Made by a program: the position numbers and the translations under genes
Part shown: positions 33,936 to 45,985 of the stretch, one piece after another
How positions within the stretch are numbered: the stretch's first letter is position 1
Layout: the number at the start of each line of letters is the position of its first letter
Assembly: GCA_025618425.1 (NCBI GenBank)
Contig: CM046851.1
Coordinates: forward strand, 1,903,885-1,967,884
DNA length: 64,000 nucleotides
DNA from: Heliocidaris tuberculata
Taxonomy: Eukaryota; Echinodermata; Echinoidea; Camarodonta; Echinometridae
Reading direction: 5' to 3'
The notes under the pieces: model-generated
The model's input: only the letters and a program-made list of their open reading frames with translations
What the model was told of the DNA's origin: nothing
Database searches by the model: none

Positions 33936-34278
33936 TAGCTGTAACTTCGGTTTTCATTTCTGTAACGATGTAAGATGCAATTGAATACTTTGAAACACCA
34001 TACCTTCCATTGTAATGCATGAATGACTTCGAAATCAAGAAAAAAAAAAACACCACGTACATTTCGCATGCAGACTTGGATCATAATAATGTTCGGGACG
34101 TCTACACGAAATGACGTCATAAATTTCGACCCCCGCAGGCCTGTGATTATACTCGACGGCTGCCCATTTCTAAGCCCTCCAATCCAAAGATTTGAGATGC
34201 TCTTACTCCTCCCGCAGGCAATGAAAGCTCATGAAGCTTGCATTGTTATATTCAGAGAATAAACAGCTTTCTGTACAC

Positions 34279-35158
34279 TCTTAAAAAAGTTGGGCAACAT
34301 ACTGTCCACACAACTTTTGGTTAAAATTTGCCCAACTGATGTTGGGCAATCCATTTACTATGTTGTTGGGCAAATTAAATTGCCCATCAGTTGGTGACCC
34401 ATTAGATTTTACCCAACTCTACAATTGCCCAACTGTTGGTTATATTCTCAGTTGGGTAATTATTGCCCAACCAATCTTACCCAATAGGATTGCCCAACCC
34501 TCTATTTGTTCAGCTGTTTGGTAACAAATATCATGTGGTTGGGCAAATTCAGCTGCCCAATTTATTGTTTCCTTTTTCCTCCAACCTAGGTAAAAAAAAA
34601 AATGAAATCTGCTTGTTACGTCCTTCTGGGTCTTAACCTAATCAATCCTAATCTATCCTATTTTAAGCTATCCTATCCTATATCTTAACCTATCCTATCC
34701 TAGTCCTATCCTATCCAGTTAGTGCAAACTAGTGCAAGCTCTTATATACCCCTTATATTTTTTTATGCATTCGGTGACAGTTAGTAAATCGGGCCACCCC
34801 AAACCATACGCTACTAAAAATTCATGAATATTCATATAAGTGTTTTCCCCAATATTGGGTAAAAATATTTACCACAAGTTGGGCAAAAGCGAATTTCTAA
34901 CCAACCATCAGTTACCCAACAAAATTTACCCAACTGGCAAAGGAAATGTGACAAAATTACACAACTACAGGGCAACAAGTACCCAACCCATAATTACCAA
35001 ATACTGTTGGTAAATATATGTCCAATATTTAGGTAAAAAGTATTGACCAATATTGGTTACACCATTCGAGTGTCCAGTTGGTTAATAATAGCCCAGAATT
35101 GGGAATATTTTTAACCAACCAGCAGTTACCCAACTAAATTTACCCAACATTTTAAGAG
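34279..35158 (+). mobile_element. Large MITE with CACTCTTAAAA ends, copy 1
   Basis: Ends CACTCTTAAAAAAGTTGGGC and ACCCAACATTTTAAGAGTG, inverted, flanked by TA on each side. GTTGGGTAAA-type motifs recur in both orientations, and the middle (34,650-34,725) is a CCTATCCTAT minisatellite. No transposase. Confidence 0.85.
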
Positions 35159-35285
35159 TGTAGATATATAATTTGTCAATTCCATTTTTGGCTTCGGTTG
35201 GGGTCTTTAATGTGCAAGCTAATACAAAAACATAGGGATGTAATAATGAAAACTGAGGCAACATATTTCAAACCAGAAATGATAA

Positions 35286-36286
35286 TATAGGTTTTCCCGG
35301 CCAATTTCGTCAAAATAGCGGGCATATGCGTTATATGTCATTCAAGTTCGAGTGATTTTTGTAAGCCTGCTGTTCTCACGGTTCAATTTTAAACTCCAGA
35401 ACATTCATCTTCGTCAAATTGCATTCAGTTTTAAACGACAACGTTTTCAAATTGGTTAAAATGTTAATTAGTTTGACAATACACATCCGTCATTCAAATT
35501 CGTGCCAGTTTGCTTTACCTTAGATTTTGGCCGCATTTAGGTTTTCTATTTCGTTTTCAGGAGTGCTTCTTAGCACATAGAGCATTCAAATAAGAACGAC
35601 CAGGACAACATACAGTATACGCATTATGAAGGCGGGGGGGGGGGGGGGGGGGGGGTGCGGCAATAAACTTCCCCTATTCTCACAATGGGAGTTATATTCA
35701 TTTGTGAACACATGGGGTTATCATTCCATCTCTCCCAAACCATCACCCCACCCCCCCCCCACCCCGCCCACCCAAGACAGGGTTTTTCAGGTTATGTCTT
35801 AATCCATACTGAAACATTCATATATACGTGCTAAGAGTACTGTGTGTTGCTCTTACAACATATACAACGAGATCATAAAGTGAAAGTGACAATAATAGGC
35901 CTTTTCTTATAAAGTTACTCGCTCCTTTCGTACACAAATTATTCAAATGAACATAAACAATACAAATACAAAAATATGATTTGGATGAAAAGGATTGCGC
36001 ACATTCCATAGATGCTCGCCTGTAGACGGAATTGAATGTTTAAACGCATGCAGTTTACATTTTCAGACGAAATTAAATGCTCTTCACCTGATTTTCTAAG
36101 TTGAGTGGTGTTATTTCAATTCGGTTTGACAAAAGTTCGCGATCGCACGATGAAAAAATCCAATTGAATCAAATTATTTGTAAATTGAATGATGATCCTG
36201 ATCGTTATTCAAATTCGTTCTAAATTGAGTGCTGTTATCGACCATTTGGGTGCTATTTTGACAAAATTGGACGGGAAAACCTATAT
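35286..36286. mobile_element. Element rich in AATTTCGTCA motifs, copy 2
   Basis: Inverted ends TATAGGTTTTCCCGGCCAAT and ATTGGACGGGAAAACCTATA, about 35 bp. Interior AT-rich with recurrent AAATTCGT motifs and a 23-G run at 35,634. No protein. Confidence 0.75.
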
Positions 36287-36700
36287 ATAATATAGAATGG
36301 CTATTCTTTTTAGGACACTTGATTCGAAATATTTTACTCGTGCGTTATACCCTTAAATCATACTTAAGGCCATTCTATTATTATATATTTCTATCATGGG
36401 TTTTGACCCGACAAAGAAAATGGATGTATTCGGGTTTTATTCCAATATCTCCTGGTTTGTGATGCGCGAACGCGTAAAAAGTAAACCAGCAAAGGAGAAG
36501 ACAATGGATGTCTGTTTAGCTTTCATACAATTTGATATTGCATGGCGGCCTTTCTTTCGGGGGAAACAAGAGTACATCGCTCCCACTTTGAAAATATTTC
36601 CCTCGCCCTGCCAACTAGGGAAACATGCTTATAATCTCGTGCGATATGCCGGTTTAAATTTGTGTCCCACTCAAGCCCATTCAATATTTTATATAAATAC

Positions 36701-36796
36701 CTCTAAGATGGAGTATTCAAATCCGGTGTCTCCAGAATCTCCATCTGAAGCTTTAATTGGGATATTTGTGATCAATTTGGTATCCCTGTCAGCGTT
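36701..36796 (-). CDS. Exon 7: cadherin EC2, N-terminal part
   Basis: Residues about 167-198. It reads NADRDTKLITNIPIKASDGD then SGDTGFEYSILE, with the typical AxDxDxGxxGxxxYSI pattern of strands A-C. Acceptor TTCTTCGCAG, donor GTATTT. Confidence 0.9.
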
Positions 36797-36799
36797 CTG

Positions 36800-37600
36800 C
36801 GAAGAATGAAAGAGAATAAATAAGGGATAACATTCAGAATAAAGTTCTAGTCCCATCTAACCTTAAACGACATTCATCATGTTCATGACTAATGCGAGAC
36901 TTTTTGGGAGGAAAAAAAAAGAAGAAAATGGATGAATTATCCGTAGTATATCTATTTTAAACTATTTTAAAAACGTGTTAGAAATTAAGTTCAGTCTATT
37001 TATATCTTTAATGTAATAAAAAAGAGAAAATTGTTTGTTGTATTTTTTGTATGAAATATATAAACACGCTTAATATTATTTTCCTAAAAAAATCCCCCCC
37101 CCCCTTTTCTTTAAGAGAGAAAGGGAACATTTTGTTTTCGCTTAACTTTTTATTTAAAAAAAAATGATGGATATCTTGTCATAATGCCAGAATCAAAAGT
37201 AAAACCTGTAATGGATGGCTTTCGTTTTTATCGGTTAGGTTAAGTCTTAGACTATGTAAACCAAGGTATAGGGTGATCATAGCCAACACTATTTGTGAAA
37301 TTCCGTAAAAAGCAGCTCCTAGAGTACTGCCTTTCTCTTTTTTCCCCATACATAGGAATCGTTCTCTCAACTTTGGTAATTTATTGTCCAATAAACAATT
37401 AGGGTCAAAATAAAGAATAATTACTTCAAAATATTACTTAAGTTTAGTAAAAAAAAAAAAAAAAAAAGAATTGTTCATAGTTTGTCGGACACATAATTAA
37501 CCTAACCCGGACTTTCACCCAAGATTTTTTCAGAGTGCATCGGTTTTCAAAATGCTAAAATGTTTGATCTTTAATTAGTCGTAACTAATCTTTTGGTGGC
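36800..37600. other. Intron sequence, nothing recognised
   Basis: AT-rich, with a poly-A of about 22 at 37,449. Ends at the truncated retrotransposon. Confidence 0.5.
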
Positions 37601-37604
37601 TTTT

Positions 37605-38340
37605 TATAAGGATGAATGACTTCAAAAGATACTAAAAATACAATCAACCAAGAATTAGAACGAGTTTCTGAATGGATCAAAGCCAACAAATTATCACTCA
37701 ATCTGCAAAAGACCTACTACATGGTCTTTAGTAATATCATAAATGAGCTTCCAGGTAATGTAATTTTTGATCATACAAACATACAAAGAGTTCTAAACAC
37801 TAAATTTCTGGGAATCACTATTGATGATAAGCTGTCATGGAAAGATCACATAGATAACATCTGTAAAATCGTTTCTAGAAATATTGGTATAATAAACAAG
37901 GTCAAATTTTACTTCCCAACTCGTATACTTTTAAATCTGTATTCCACACTGATCCTTCCACATTTAAACTATGGTATAGTAGCATGGGGCAGTTGTGCTG
38001 ACTATCAATTAAATAGAGTTTTACTTTTACAGAAAAAAGCTCTGCGTGTTATATGTCATTCGGATTACCGAGCGCACACCGATGCACTCTTTCATAAACA
38101 TAACATACTAAAGATAAGCGATTTATATAGTTATAATCTTGGAATATTTATGTATAATTTAGATAGAAACGAACTTCCCAATGTATTTTATTCAATATTT
38201 TCAAAGAATCTCAATATTCATCAGTACCCTACTAGGTCTGCCGGGCTTTTTCATCTACCAAGAACAAGAACACATTTTAGTTTCAGTAGAGGCTTTAAAA
38301 AACTTTTACTTCAAAAGTACAGTTCATCTCGGAGTTAAAG
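37605..38340 (+). CDS. Non-LTR retrotransposon reverse transcriptase, C-terminal fragment
   Basis: Open frame of about 240 residues, starting within the RT domain. It shows NQELERVSEWIKANKLSLNL, then FLGITIDDKLSWKDHIDNIC and YSTLILPHLNYGIVAWGS, ending with LPRTRTHFSFSRG. These are the thumb and C-terminal motifs of CR1/Rex/Jockey-type elements. The catalytic YADD part is absent because the copy is 5'-truncated in the intron. The usual final GPxxWNxLP segment is deleted. It is on the strand opposite the host gene, so it is not part of it. Confidence 0.88.
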
Positions 38341-38880
38341 TCACTCTCATTCTTCTTTTTTTCTAGTGCAGTTCTGTCCTTGTTCTGTCTTGTTTTTCTT
38401 GACTTTTGTCTTTTTTCTTTTCTCTTTCCTTTTTCTTTCTTTCTTTGTCGTGTTTTGTCTTGTGTTGTCCTATCCTGGTTTTACCCTATCTTGTCTTGTC
38501 CTGTTCTGTCTTGTACTATCTTGTCAGTTTCTTGTCCTCTGAGTTCTGTCTTGTCATTTGTTCTTTAGTGTACAGCATCTTGCTATGAAAATGTTCATCA
38601 TTATTGATACAGGATTTATGACTATTTAATTAATTATGTTGTTATGAGAGATATGCCAATATATATATATATTTCAAATATGTATTTTACTTTCAATCTT
38701 CCATGTTATAAAAGATAATTATGTTAATGTTATATTTATTCTTGGGAACCCACACAAACAAGCTATGCTTTCCGGTAGGTTCCTTTTTCATTTCATGATT
38801 TTGCACTTTGTAAATCATATTGTTTTGTATTTGGAAAAAATGAAATGAAATAAATCTTGCATCAATCAATCAATACAATC
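37605..38880 (+). mobile_element. 5'-truncated non-LTR retrotransposon copy
   Basis: RT fragment followed by a 3' region with a CTTGTC-rich microsatellite (38,380-38,560), and an end in ATGAAATGAAATAAATCTTG plus a short ATCA repeat tail at about 38,868-38,878. Lies in the intron between exons 7 and 6. Confidence 0.8.
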
Positions 38881-39109
38881 TGCAATTTTAGCGTCAATTT
38901 AAAAAATATTTTTCAGTAGGGGTCAATATCAATATCAAATGGGATATAAGGTGCGTAGGGCGTATGCTTTGGGTGTGTAATTTGGGCGGGTGTGTGTGTG
39001 GGTGTGTGTGTGTGTGTGTGTACTCTTTGTAATTCGGAGTGTACCGGCTTCTTGTCATGGTTGGATGAGCAATGTGCTTGTGTTTATGTTTGCATAATTT
39101 TATACTTGC

Positions 39110-39196
39110 CTCTTGAATGCTAGCATAAATGGTGGAAACGTTGAAGTCTGGTGGAAAATCATTAACGTCTTTCACTGTCACTGTATGCATTAGCGA
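39110..39196 (-). CDS. Exon 6: EC1/EC2 linker (GC donor)
   Basis: Residues about 138-166: SLMHTVTVKDVNDFPPDF, the canonical calcium-binding linker, then NVSTIYASIQE. The acceptor is CACCAAG. The donor is GAG|GCAAGT, a GC-AG intron with otherwise perfect consensus. The only nearby GT would put exon 7 out of frame, whereas the GC site gives IQE|NAD, matching the usual xEN start of an EC repeat. Confidence 0.88.
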
Positions 39197-39308
39197 CTTG
39201 GTGATAAGAAAAAAGAAGGAAAAAATATTATAATGCTAAATTCCCACTGTGTTTCATTTCAACATCACCTTTATTTATCAAAAAACAAAGGAAAGTAAAA
39301 AGTAAGTC

Positions 39309-39637
39309 CAGGGGGGTGTTTCATAAAGCTGTTCGTAAAGTTACGCATGACTTTACGAACGACTTAAATATGACAAGCCAAATGGCATGCTCAATCAGTT
39401 TTAACTGCATCAACTAAAGTTGAACTGTGCAGATGTGGGGAACATTCTAATTATAACAAACATTTGTAATGCAAAGTATAATCTTTGCCATAATTTAATT
39501 GAGGCTATTGGAAATACAGTCACACTTTGTTAAAAACATCAGGAAAAAGCTTTGGGCATCCTATCTGGCACTTCATATTCAAGTCGTTCGTAAAGTCATG
39601 CGTAACTTTGCGAACAGCTTTATGAAACAACCCCCAG
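39309..39637. mobile_element. MITE, TTTCATAAAGCTGTTCGTAA family, copy 2
   Basis: Highly similar to 23,095-23,375, including the interior (CACACTTTGTTAAAA, CATCCTATCTGGCACTTCAT). About 45 bp longer. Confidence 0.85.
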
Positions 39638-39639
39638 GT

Positions 39640-40745
39640 TACTTTTTTCAAAGAACAATGTACAGGACATTATAAAATATAAAATGAAAGACATAAAACA
39701 AAACAACACATTAAGACGTAGAATATACATAAATATACATAATGTTTTTTTTCAAAGAAACATATTGATGGTGGGTTCGGTTGATATTAACACTATTATA
39801 TCTTCGGTTCAATGCAGTACTATTTGTTGCACATTTGAATTTTATGGTTTGACGTTTTATTCTGAAATGAAAATGGTAAGTAACTGAGTAAGACATCACA
39901 TTGTATATACAAGCATGTATGTTAATACACTGAGGAACTGAGGAAAGAAAGTGAGACGAAAAGAGAAAAAGGTAAAAATTGTAACAAGTAAAAGAATAGG
40001 GAGAAGAGAATAAGAAAATTGAAAGCAAAGAAGTTTTCGTGAGCCTCGATACAATACATTTCTGTTATTACAGATACATGAACTTATCGGTTATCTACTT
40101 CAATACTGACCAAAATATGACGAAAGTAATATCAAAAGAATATAATACTTGCATCATCTTGCATGTGGTGTCAAATTACTGACATGACTGACGAAAATAT
40201 ACCAATAAAACAAGATAAAATAAACTGAGGAGCTTAATGGGAAGAAGGGAAGGGAGACATGATAGTAAAAAGAGAAAATGGAGGAAAGATGAGAAGCAGA
40301 AGAAAGAGAAGATCGAGGGGAAGGGTTGGGTAATGAGGGAGTAGAAGAAAAAGAAGAAGAGAAGGAAAGGAAAGATAGATAAAGCGAAATAAAGTTGAAA
40401 AGAGAGAGAGAAAGGCAAAAAAGGAAGAGAAGAGGAGAAATTATAAGAGAAAGGGAATGCTAAGGGGAAGTAGAAGAGCCTTTACACAAACCATTCATCC
40501 ACGCAGCAGCGTCATAATTATTGGTCCACTGTGGTTCTGCCCCAGCGTTAAAACTGACGTAAGATCTTACAAGAGACAATTTACTGGTCGTTAGAATTAT
40601 GTCCTTACAAAGTCCAGTATTTACATGACAAGAGATTTTCTGGATATGTTTTTCCCCTTTATTACAACACTTCTGCTTCCCACTTCGAAACATATGAGAT
40701 GGGATTCACAATTACTTGATCTATATCTTCGTACAATATTATTGT
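39640..40745. other. Intron sequence with purine-rich stretch
   Basis: A/G-rich sequence at 40,215-40,470. No element identified. Confidence 0.5.
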
Positions 40746-40751
40746 GCATAA

Positions 40752-40938
40752 AACACGATAAAAACTACTTTCGAAAAATAAACTCAAGGGCAATTTCAAA
40801 GGCCTATTGTACTGCCCATAGAAATCTTTTTCGGATTACGTAATACGCCATTGTAATGTTCGCACATTTCTAAAGGTGATAGACAGGGCTACTGAAATTG
40901 TCTAGAGTTTATTTTTCGAAAGTAGTTTTTATCGTGTT
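40752..40938. mobile_element. MITE with perfect 34-bp TIRs and ATAA duplication
   Basis: AACACGATAAAAACTACTTT(CGAAAAATAAACTC) and its exact inverse at the right end. Flanked on both sides by ATAA (40,748 and 40,939), consistent with a 4-bp target-site duplication. About 187 bp. Confidence 0.88.
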
Positions 40939-41147
40939 ATAATGTTTTTCTCTCACTAGCTTTCGGGATATTGGGTCCGAAAGGAACAGTAGGTACTATC
41001 ACAATCACTTTCGGTGTATTCCCTTCCGTGAAATGTAATGTTATGTCAGGTTTTTCAGTAGTAGGCATAATAATAGGTATTAGGACATGTAGGAGGGAAG
41101 GTTCCTCCACTCACTTTATGGCCGGGGAGATCTGCAAAGATTGTTAA

Positions 41148-42027
41148 AGGAGAATTTACCCCAGAATATAAATGTACTTAAGTTCAAAGGTGTAATATAT
41201 TCTTAATTATTAGCCTGTATCATTTTAGAAATAGAACTTCTGAAAAGGGTTTAAATCAAGACATTCTAGCACATCTGCTAAAAACTTTACACGGGGGCTG
41301 CCATTTCCTTGGTGATATGGATATGGTGATATGTACATGAACCATTGGAAACCGTTCCGGTCAAGAAGATATTGTTTAATCCTAGAGCTAAATTGCTTCT
41401 CTTCATTACAAAAAAATCCCCATATATGATGGTTAATACATAACAGGTATATTCTAAAATTTGAAATTTATAGATTTCTTTTAAAATTCTCTGGTTTTGC
41501 TAAACAGAAATCGATTTCTTGGGCTTGCCTGGCAGAGCAGAACATAATTTATACAACACGCATTCTGACTATTGAAGTCCATTATCTAAAAGCAGGTGAA
41601 TGCATAGTTTGTCACTATTGACGCTCGGGAAAGTTATCATCCATAAATTTGAATTAATTTGCTCCGTCGCGTACGTCATAGTATCAAGAAAATAGATATA
41701 TATTTAGTAAAACAGTCATTTTCAAAGAAATATAAAACACATTTTCGTTTTTAGAATATATGTATATATCTGTTAAATATTTTGAATCTCAAATGGGATT
41801 TTGTATCTGGAAGAAAGACAATTTTGCATTCGGATTAAAAATATCTTTATGTACACATCAAGAAAATGGCAGCCCCCAGGTATCGCTAGCAGACGATAAA
41901 TTTTGCTGAGAAAATCTTGATTTATACCCATCTCGTATATTTTAATGCAAAACTACGTAGGCCAACAAGAAAAAATAGATAACATCTTTGAATATAAGCA
42001 CATTTATATTTTGAGGTCAATTCTCCT
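41148..42027. mobile_element. TTAA-flanked non-autonomous DNA transposon
   Basis: AGGAGAATT... and ...AATTCTCCT termini extend to about 35 bp of imperfect inverted repeat (ATATAAATGTACTTA / TAAGCACATTTATAT). TTAA lies at both borders. An inner inverted pair (GGGGGCTGCCATTT / AAATGGCAGCCCCC) is at 41,294 and 41,865. TTAA duplication is the hallmark of piggyBac-type insertion. No open frame of note. Confidence 0.8.
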
Positions 42028-42698
42028 TTAAGGGAATTTCATTTATTTCCGCGTTCCTTTTCAACACCTTTACGATAAAAGGTAAGATGTTGTTATGTCA
42101 GTAGGTAAATCTACCTTGTTCCAGTGCCACTGAATGCGTGTTCACGACATGTACAAGGGGCGGAGTGAAGGCAATAAACCCATATGCCAGTTATCAAAAG
42201 TATTGTTTGCACTATTTATTTTGCGATCCATTTAAAAATGATATCACTCTTTCCTGACGCGCAAAAAAGGTCACAGGTCACTAACGCGGTTCTCAAAATG
42301 ACGATCACAACTTGCCATCAATCCCAACTCTTGTCACTTGAGTAACAGGGTTGCGATTGATATCAAGTTGCCGTTAATTTGAATCAATCACAACTGTTAA
42401 AGATAAGACGGGGGCCCAAGTCTCGATTTAAAAAAAAAAAAAAAAAAAAAAACCGGAAGGATTTCGTGCATGGGAGTTTATTGCCAATAGTCATGATGGT
42501 AACAACCAAGCTAAATTTTTACACACATAGCGGAATATTGATAGGTGATATCATCGATTGCATAAATAATAATTTCCCTGAATTTCTTTCAATGCAATCT
42601 CTGACCTTCATACATATTTTCTCCAACGATCATTAAAGGGAGAGAGATATATATATACATCTAGTGCAAAGACAAACAAACAAATCTTACTAACTTAC

Positions 42699-42764
42699 AT
42701 TAGGTTCAGAACTCCACGAAATACCGTCAGAACAGTCAATGATGAAAACGTATTCCGTCACTGT
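42699..42764 (-). CDS. Exon 5: cadherin EC1, small exon
   Basis: A 66-nt exon (22 residues, about 116-137) reading TVTEYVFIIDCSDG then ISWSSEPN, the strand-F region of EC1 (xYxFxIxxxDG). Acceptor CATTTTTAG, donor GTAAGTT. It is phase 0 on both sides, so it could be skipped without changing the frame. Confidence 0.87.
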
Positions 42765-43177
42765 CTAAAAATGTTTTTATAAATGCGACATTGACAAACA
42801 AATTAAACAATGTTGAATTTTACAAATAAATCAATAATATAAGCGATTATTGACATCATTACGTTGGCAAGATCTATAGTCAAGTGTTTAAGAATCTATT
42901 TCACTGTTTACAAGATAATAGTACATATTTCGACATACATTCCTGTTTATTATAGAATATTGATTAAAGATCATAATGAGCCAAAACACCATGCCACTAA
43001 TATAATGTACCGTTGGGTAGCAATGCAACCCCGCTCCTCGATCACCCTTTTGGTTAATTCAGAGAGAGAGAGAGAGAGGGGGGGGGGGGGGGAGGGAGAG
43101 GGGAGAGATAGACCTAGATCTGTAGATGAGAGACAGATGAGAGAGCGCGCGCGGGAGAGAGAGAGACTCACTCAGAA

Positions 43178-43420
43178 GCCCGTATTCTGATCTCCGGTTT
43201 AACTTTAATAAACTCTAGTCTGAGTTAAACCAGGGTTTAATCAAACATCAAGTGCAGTCTCAATTTCTGTACAAAGTTAAACCACACTAGACTGGAGTTT
43301 AAGTTAAACCGGAGTTCAGAATGTGATTTTCTAAAACTGCGGTTTAAATGGCAGGTTAAGACTGGGTTAAAACCACACTTAGACCGCGGTTTAAGTTAAA
43401 AAGACTTCAGAATACGGGCC
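43178..43420. mobile_element. MITE with GCCCGTATTCTGA ends
   Basis: GCCCGTATTCTGATCTCCGG and CTTCAGAATACGGGC are inverted. The interior is made of AGTTTAA/TTAAACC motifs (GGTTTAACTTTAATAAACTC). Flanked by GA repeat and a poly-G of about 25. Confidence 0.8.
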
Positions 43421-43920
43421 AGAGAGAACAGAGGAGCGGGGGGGGGGGGGGGGGGGGGGGGGGGCAGATATCCGAAAATTTAGAATTGTTTTACCTAACT
43501 GTTCTATTCGGAGGGGGAACTGGTGTCCTTTAACATATACGGTTACATAATGACGAATAAGCCAATAGTAGTCCTCTTTGAAGGGAATGGCGCTACATTA
43601 TTTGCCTATAATGGACCTCCCCCCCCCCCCTAATTCCGGCACCTATGATCTCGATCCCTTATCCCAAACATTGGTGCTCTGGTACTTGGGATATAACCGT
43701 GCTTGCTTGTTAAAATAAAGCTCTTGTGTAGAATTTTACTAGAAGGAAATGATCCTTTCCAAACGGGTAAGAGCAGACTTATATATACGTGAGGCAGAGA
43801 AACCTTTTTCAAAGCTAAATCTTAACATCCTTGCAATTGGCCTATTTTGATTTTCATAATTCGCTTTTCATAGCAAGTGAATCTCATGCCATGGGCGCTT
43901 ATACAGAAACCTAAGCATAC

Positions 43921-44051
43921 CTCATAGTCCAACGTGTCATTGACGAAAACTTCAAAACCGTCAACTCCTAAGTCATCAGCGTCTCCAGTTTGCATTCTTA
44001 TTCTTATTTGGTTTCCCTCGGGGTCTACGCTCACATTGAAAAGACCCGTAC
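43921..44051 (-). CDS. Exon 4: cadherin EC1, middle
   Basis: Residues about 72-115. Acceptor AATCTTAAG, donor GTATGC. It reads GTGLFNVSVDPEGNQIRIRM through FEVFVNDTLDYE. The final LDYE corresponds to the DRE/DYE calcium-site motif of an EC repeat. One N-glycosylation sequon (NVS) and another (NDT) are present. Confidence 0.9.
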
Positions 44052-44346
44052 CTTAAGATTTATAACAAAAAAATATGCAAATGAACGCCCTTTCGTGTTT
44101 TCTTCTTTTTTTTGGTAAACATTAAACATTTTTTTAAAAAGTCCAAGAATATGAGATTAGATAAAGAAAGATACGTTTAATTTCGTACATACCAAATATT
44201 GTCAGTGTTCAGATTTCCTTGTCTATTCTTGAATACATTAATTCAAAAGTTAACGTATATGACCTCTATCTTGTAAGTCTTTACATTTAGTCAAGATTGG
44301 CTTTTATCATTTGAAAAATCTTAGCATCATAGTGGTATGTACTTAC

Positions 44347-44442
44347 CGATAGGAGTTGCTTCAGGTACCTGTTCGTCAACAGCACATAGTGTATCTTCAA
44401 TAAGACAAGAACAATAGTTTGAACATTGTACTTGGCACTGTC
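44347..44442 (-). CDS. Exon 3: Cys-rich N-terminus, start of EC1
   Basis: Residues about 40-72. Acceptor TTTTTATAG, donor GTAAGT. The segment has five cysteines in a short space (QCQVQCSNYCSCLIEDTLC), then leads into EC1 (VDEQVPEATPIG). Such a Cys cluster directly after the signal peptide is not part of a standard EC fold. It may form a small disulfide-bonded cap, which is an inference. Confidence 0.88.
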
Positions 44443-44449
44443 CTATAAA

Positions 44450-45570
44450 AAGGGAACAACGGTAAAGCTTTAATGAGAAATTAAATTGAAAACTGGTTAA
44501 GTTTACATTATTTTTCTTTCGTATTGACTGTGAAATGTACTGCTGACAGATGTAATAGCATTAAAAAAGACAGGAAAGTTTGGGGAGACATTTTACCCTC
44601 TTATTTTGATATATTATGTTTTTTTAATATTTACATTATGAAATTATGAATAACGAAGCTCTACAGTTTTGAAAAGTGCAAAAAACATGAAAATATATAC
44701 AATTTACAAGGGATTTTTCGGCCGCGTTTTGCCTAACAAAAGTCGAAATGTATTTCAAACCTACAAATTCTCCAAAATAAACGCATCGTGGTGGGTTTAT
44801 TGTAAACATTCCTCTCTTTTTCTTACTAGATTTTATTGAATTACTGCTCTGAGAGGTATTTTTCCGACGGTATGTAGGAACATCCACGATGTTGAAAATA
44901 TATCATCCTGAAATCTACCTAACTCATCATGGACTTGAGGTTAGTAGTTATTCCTGTATTACTCAAAGAAAATTGGACATTGAGAAAAGAATGATATTGT
45001 AATTACAGAATAGTTACTGGTCTACATTACCATGTTTATAGCGTCTGTTCAGAAGGGCGTCGTACCCTCTAAAATAGGTAAAATTTATCTGATACTGGGT
45101 TAAAAAGGGAACATGGATGTTTGTTAATTTTTTAGAGTATATACTATTTTTGATAGACTACAACTCAAAATAAAATGTTTTAAGTATACCTCTACACCAT
45201 TTTGTCATATCTCCCTTTCTTTTTTTCAAGAAAAGTGAAAAATAACATTTCCTTTCTGGTGTATTATTGTAAGTTTGAAAGATAACCGCTCTTTATAATA
45301 GAAGTATTAGTCTGGGAGCCTGTCCTGAAATAGTCACCCCTTTTTATTTATAAGATTTGACCCATCAAAGTTACTTAGACCATCCAAGTCATTCACAAAA
45401 AGCTTGTCAGCTCGTACAAAGCCACCGGGTTTGGCCCCAGAGCCCCCCAAATGGGCCCCCAAGTCGGGTGGATTTCAACCGATCTAACATAAGCACCAAA
45501 CTCTGTCAGAAGGAAGGTGTATTCATTACCCAAACACAAAAACTGACAAAATTTTCCGTCGGGATGGGTT
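44450..45570. other. Intron 2 sequence, nothing recognised
   Basis: Between exons 3 and 2. No splice-supported exon found. Confidence 0.5.
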
Positions 45571-45577
45571 GTCAGAT

Positions 45578-45641
45578 ACATATAATAATGATAATAATAA
45601 TAATGATAATGATAATAATAACAATAATAACAATAATAATG

Positions 45642-45681
<40 letters not shown>

Positions 45682-45755
45682 TAATAATAATAATGATAAT
45701 AATCATAATAATAATAATAATAATAATAATGATAATAATAATAATAATAATAATG

Positions 45756-45787
<32 letters not shown>

Positions 45788-45872
45788 CATAATAATAATA
45801 ATAATAATAATAATGATAATAACAATGGTAATGATAATAATAACAATAATGATAATAATAATAATCATAATG

Positions 45873-45918
<46 letters not shown>

Positions 45919-45985
45919 TGATGATGATGATGATGATAATAATAATAATGACAGTAATAATAATGATAATGACAGTAATATGGTA
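45578..45985. repeat. AAT/GAT microsatellite
   Basis: About 400 bp of AAT with GAT, CAT and AAC variants. Open frames on both strands are artefacts. Confidence 0.97.

Noticed and set aside
33659..34120. 153-residue minus-strand open frame in a CpG-rich patch
   Set aside because: No recognisable domain. It spans a foldback repeat, and composition is driven by CpG-rich inverted sequence.
36396..36809. 137-residue plus-strand open frame overlapping exon 7
   Set aside because: The minus strand here is a phase-consistent cadherin exon. The plus frame has no motif.
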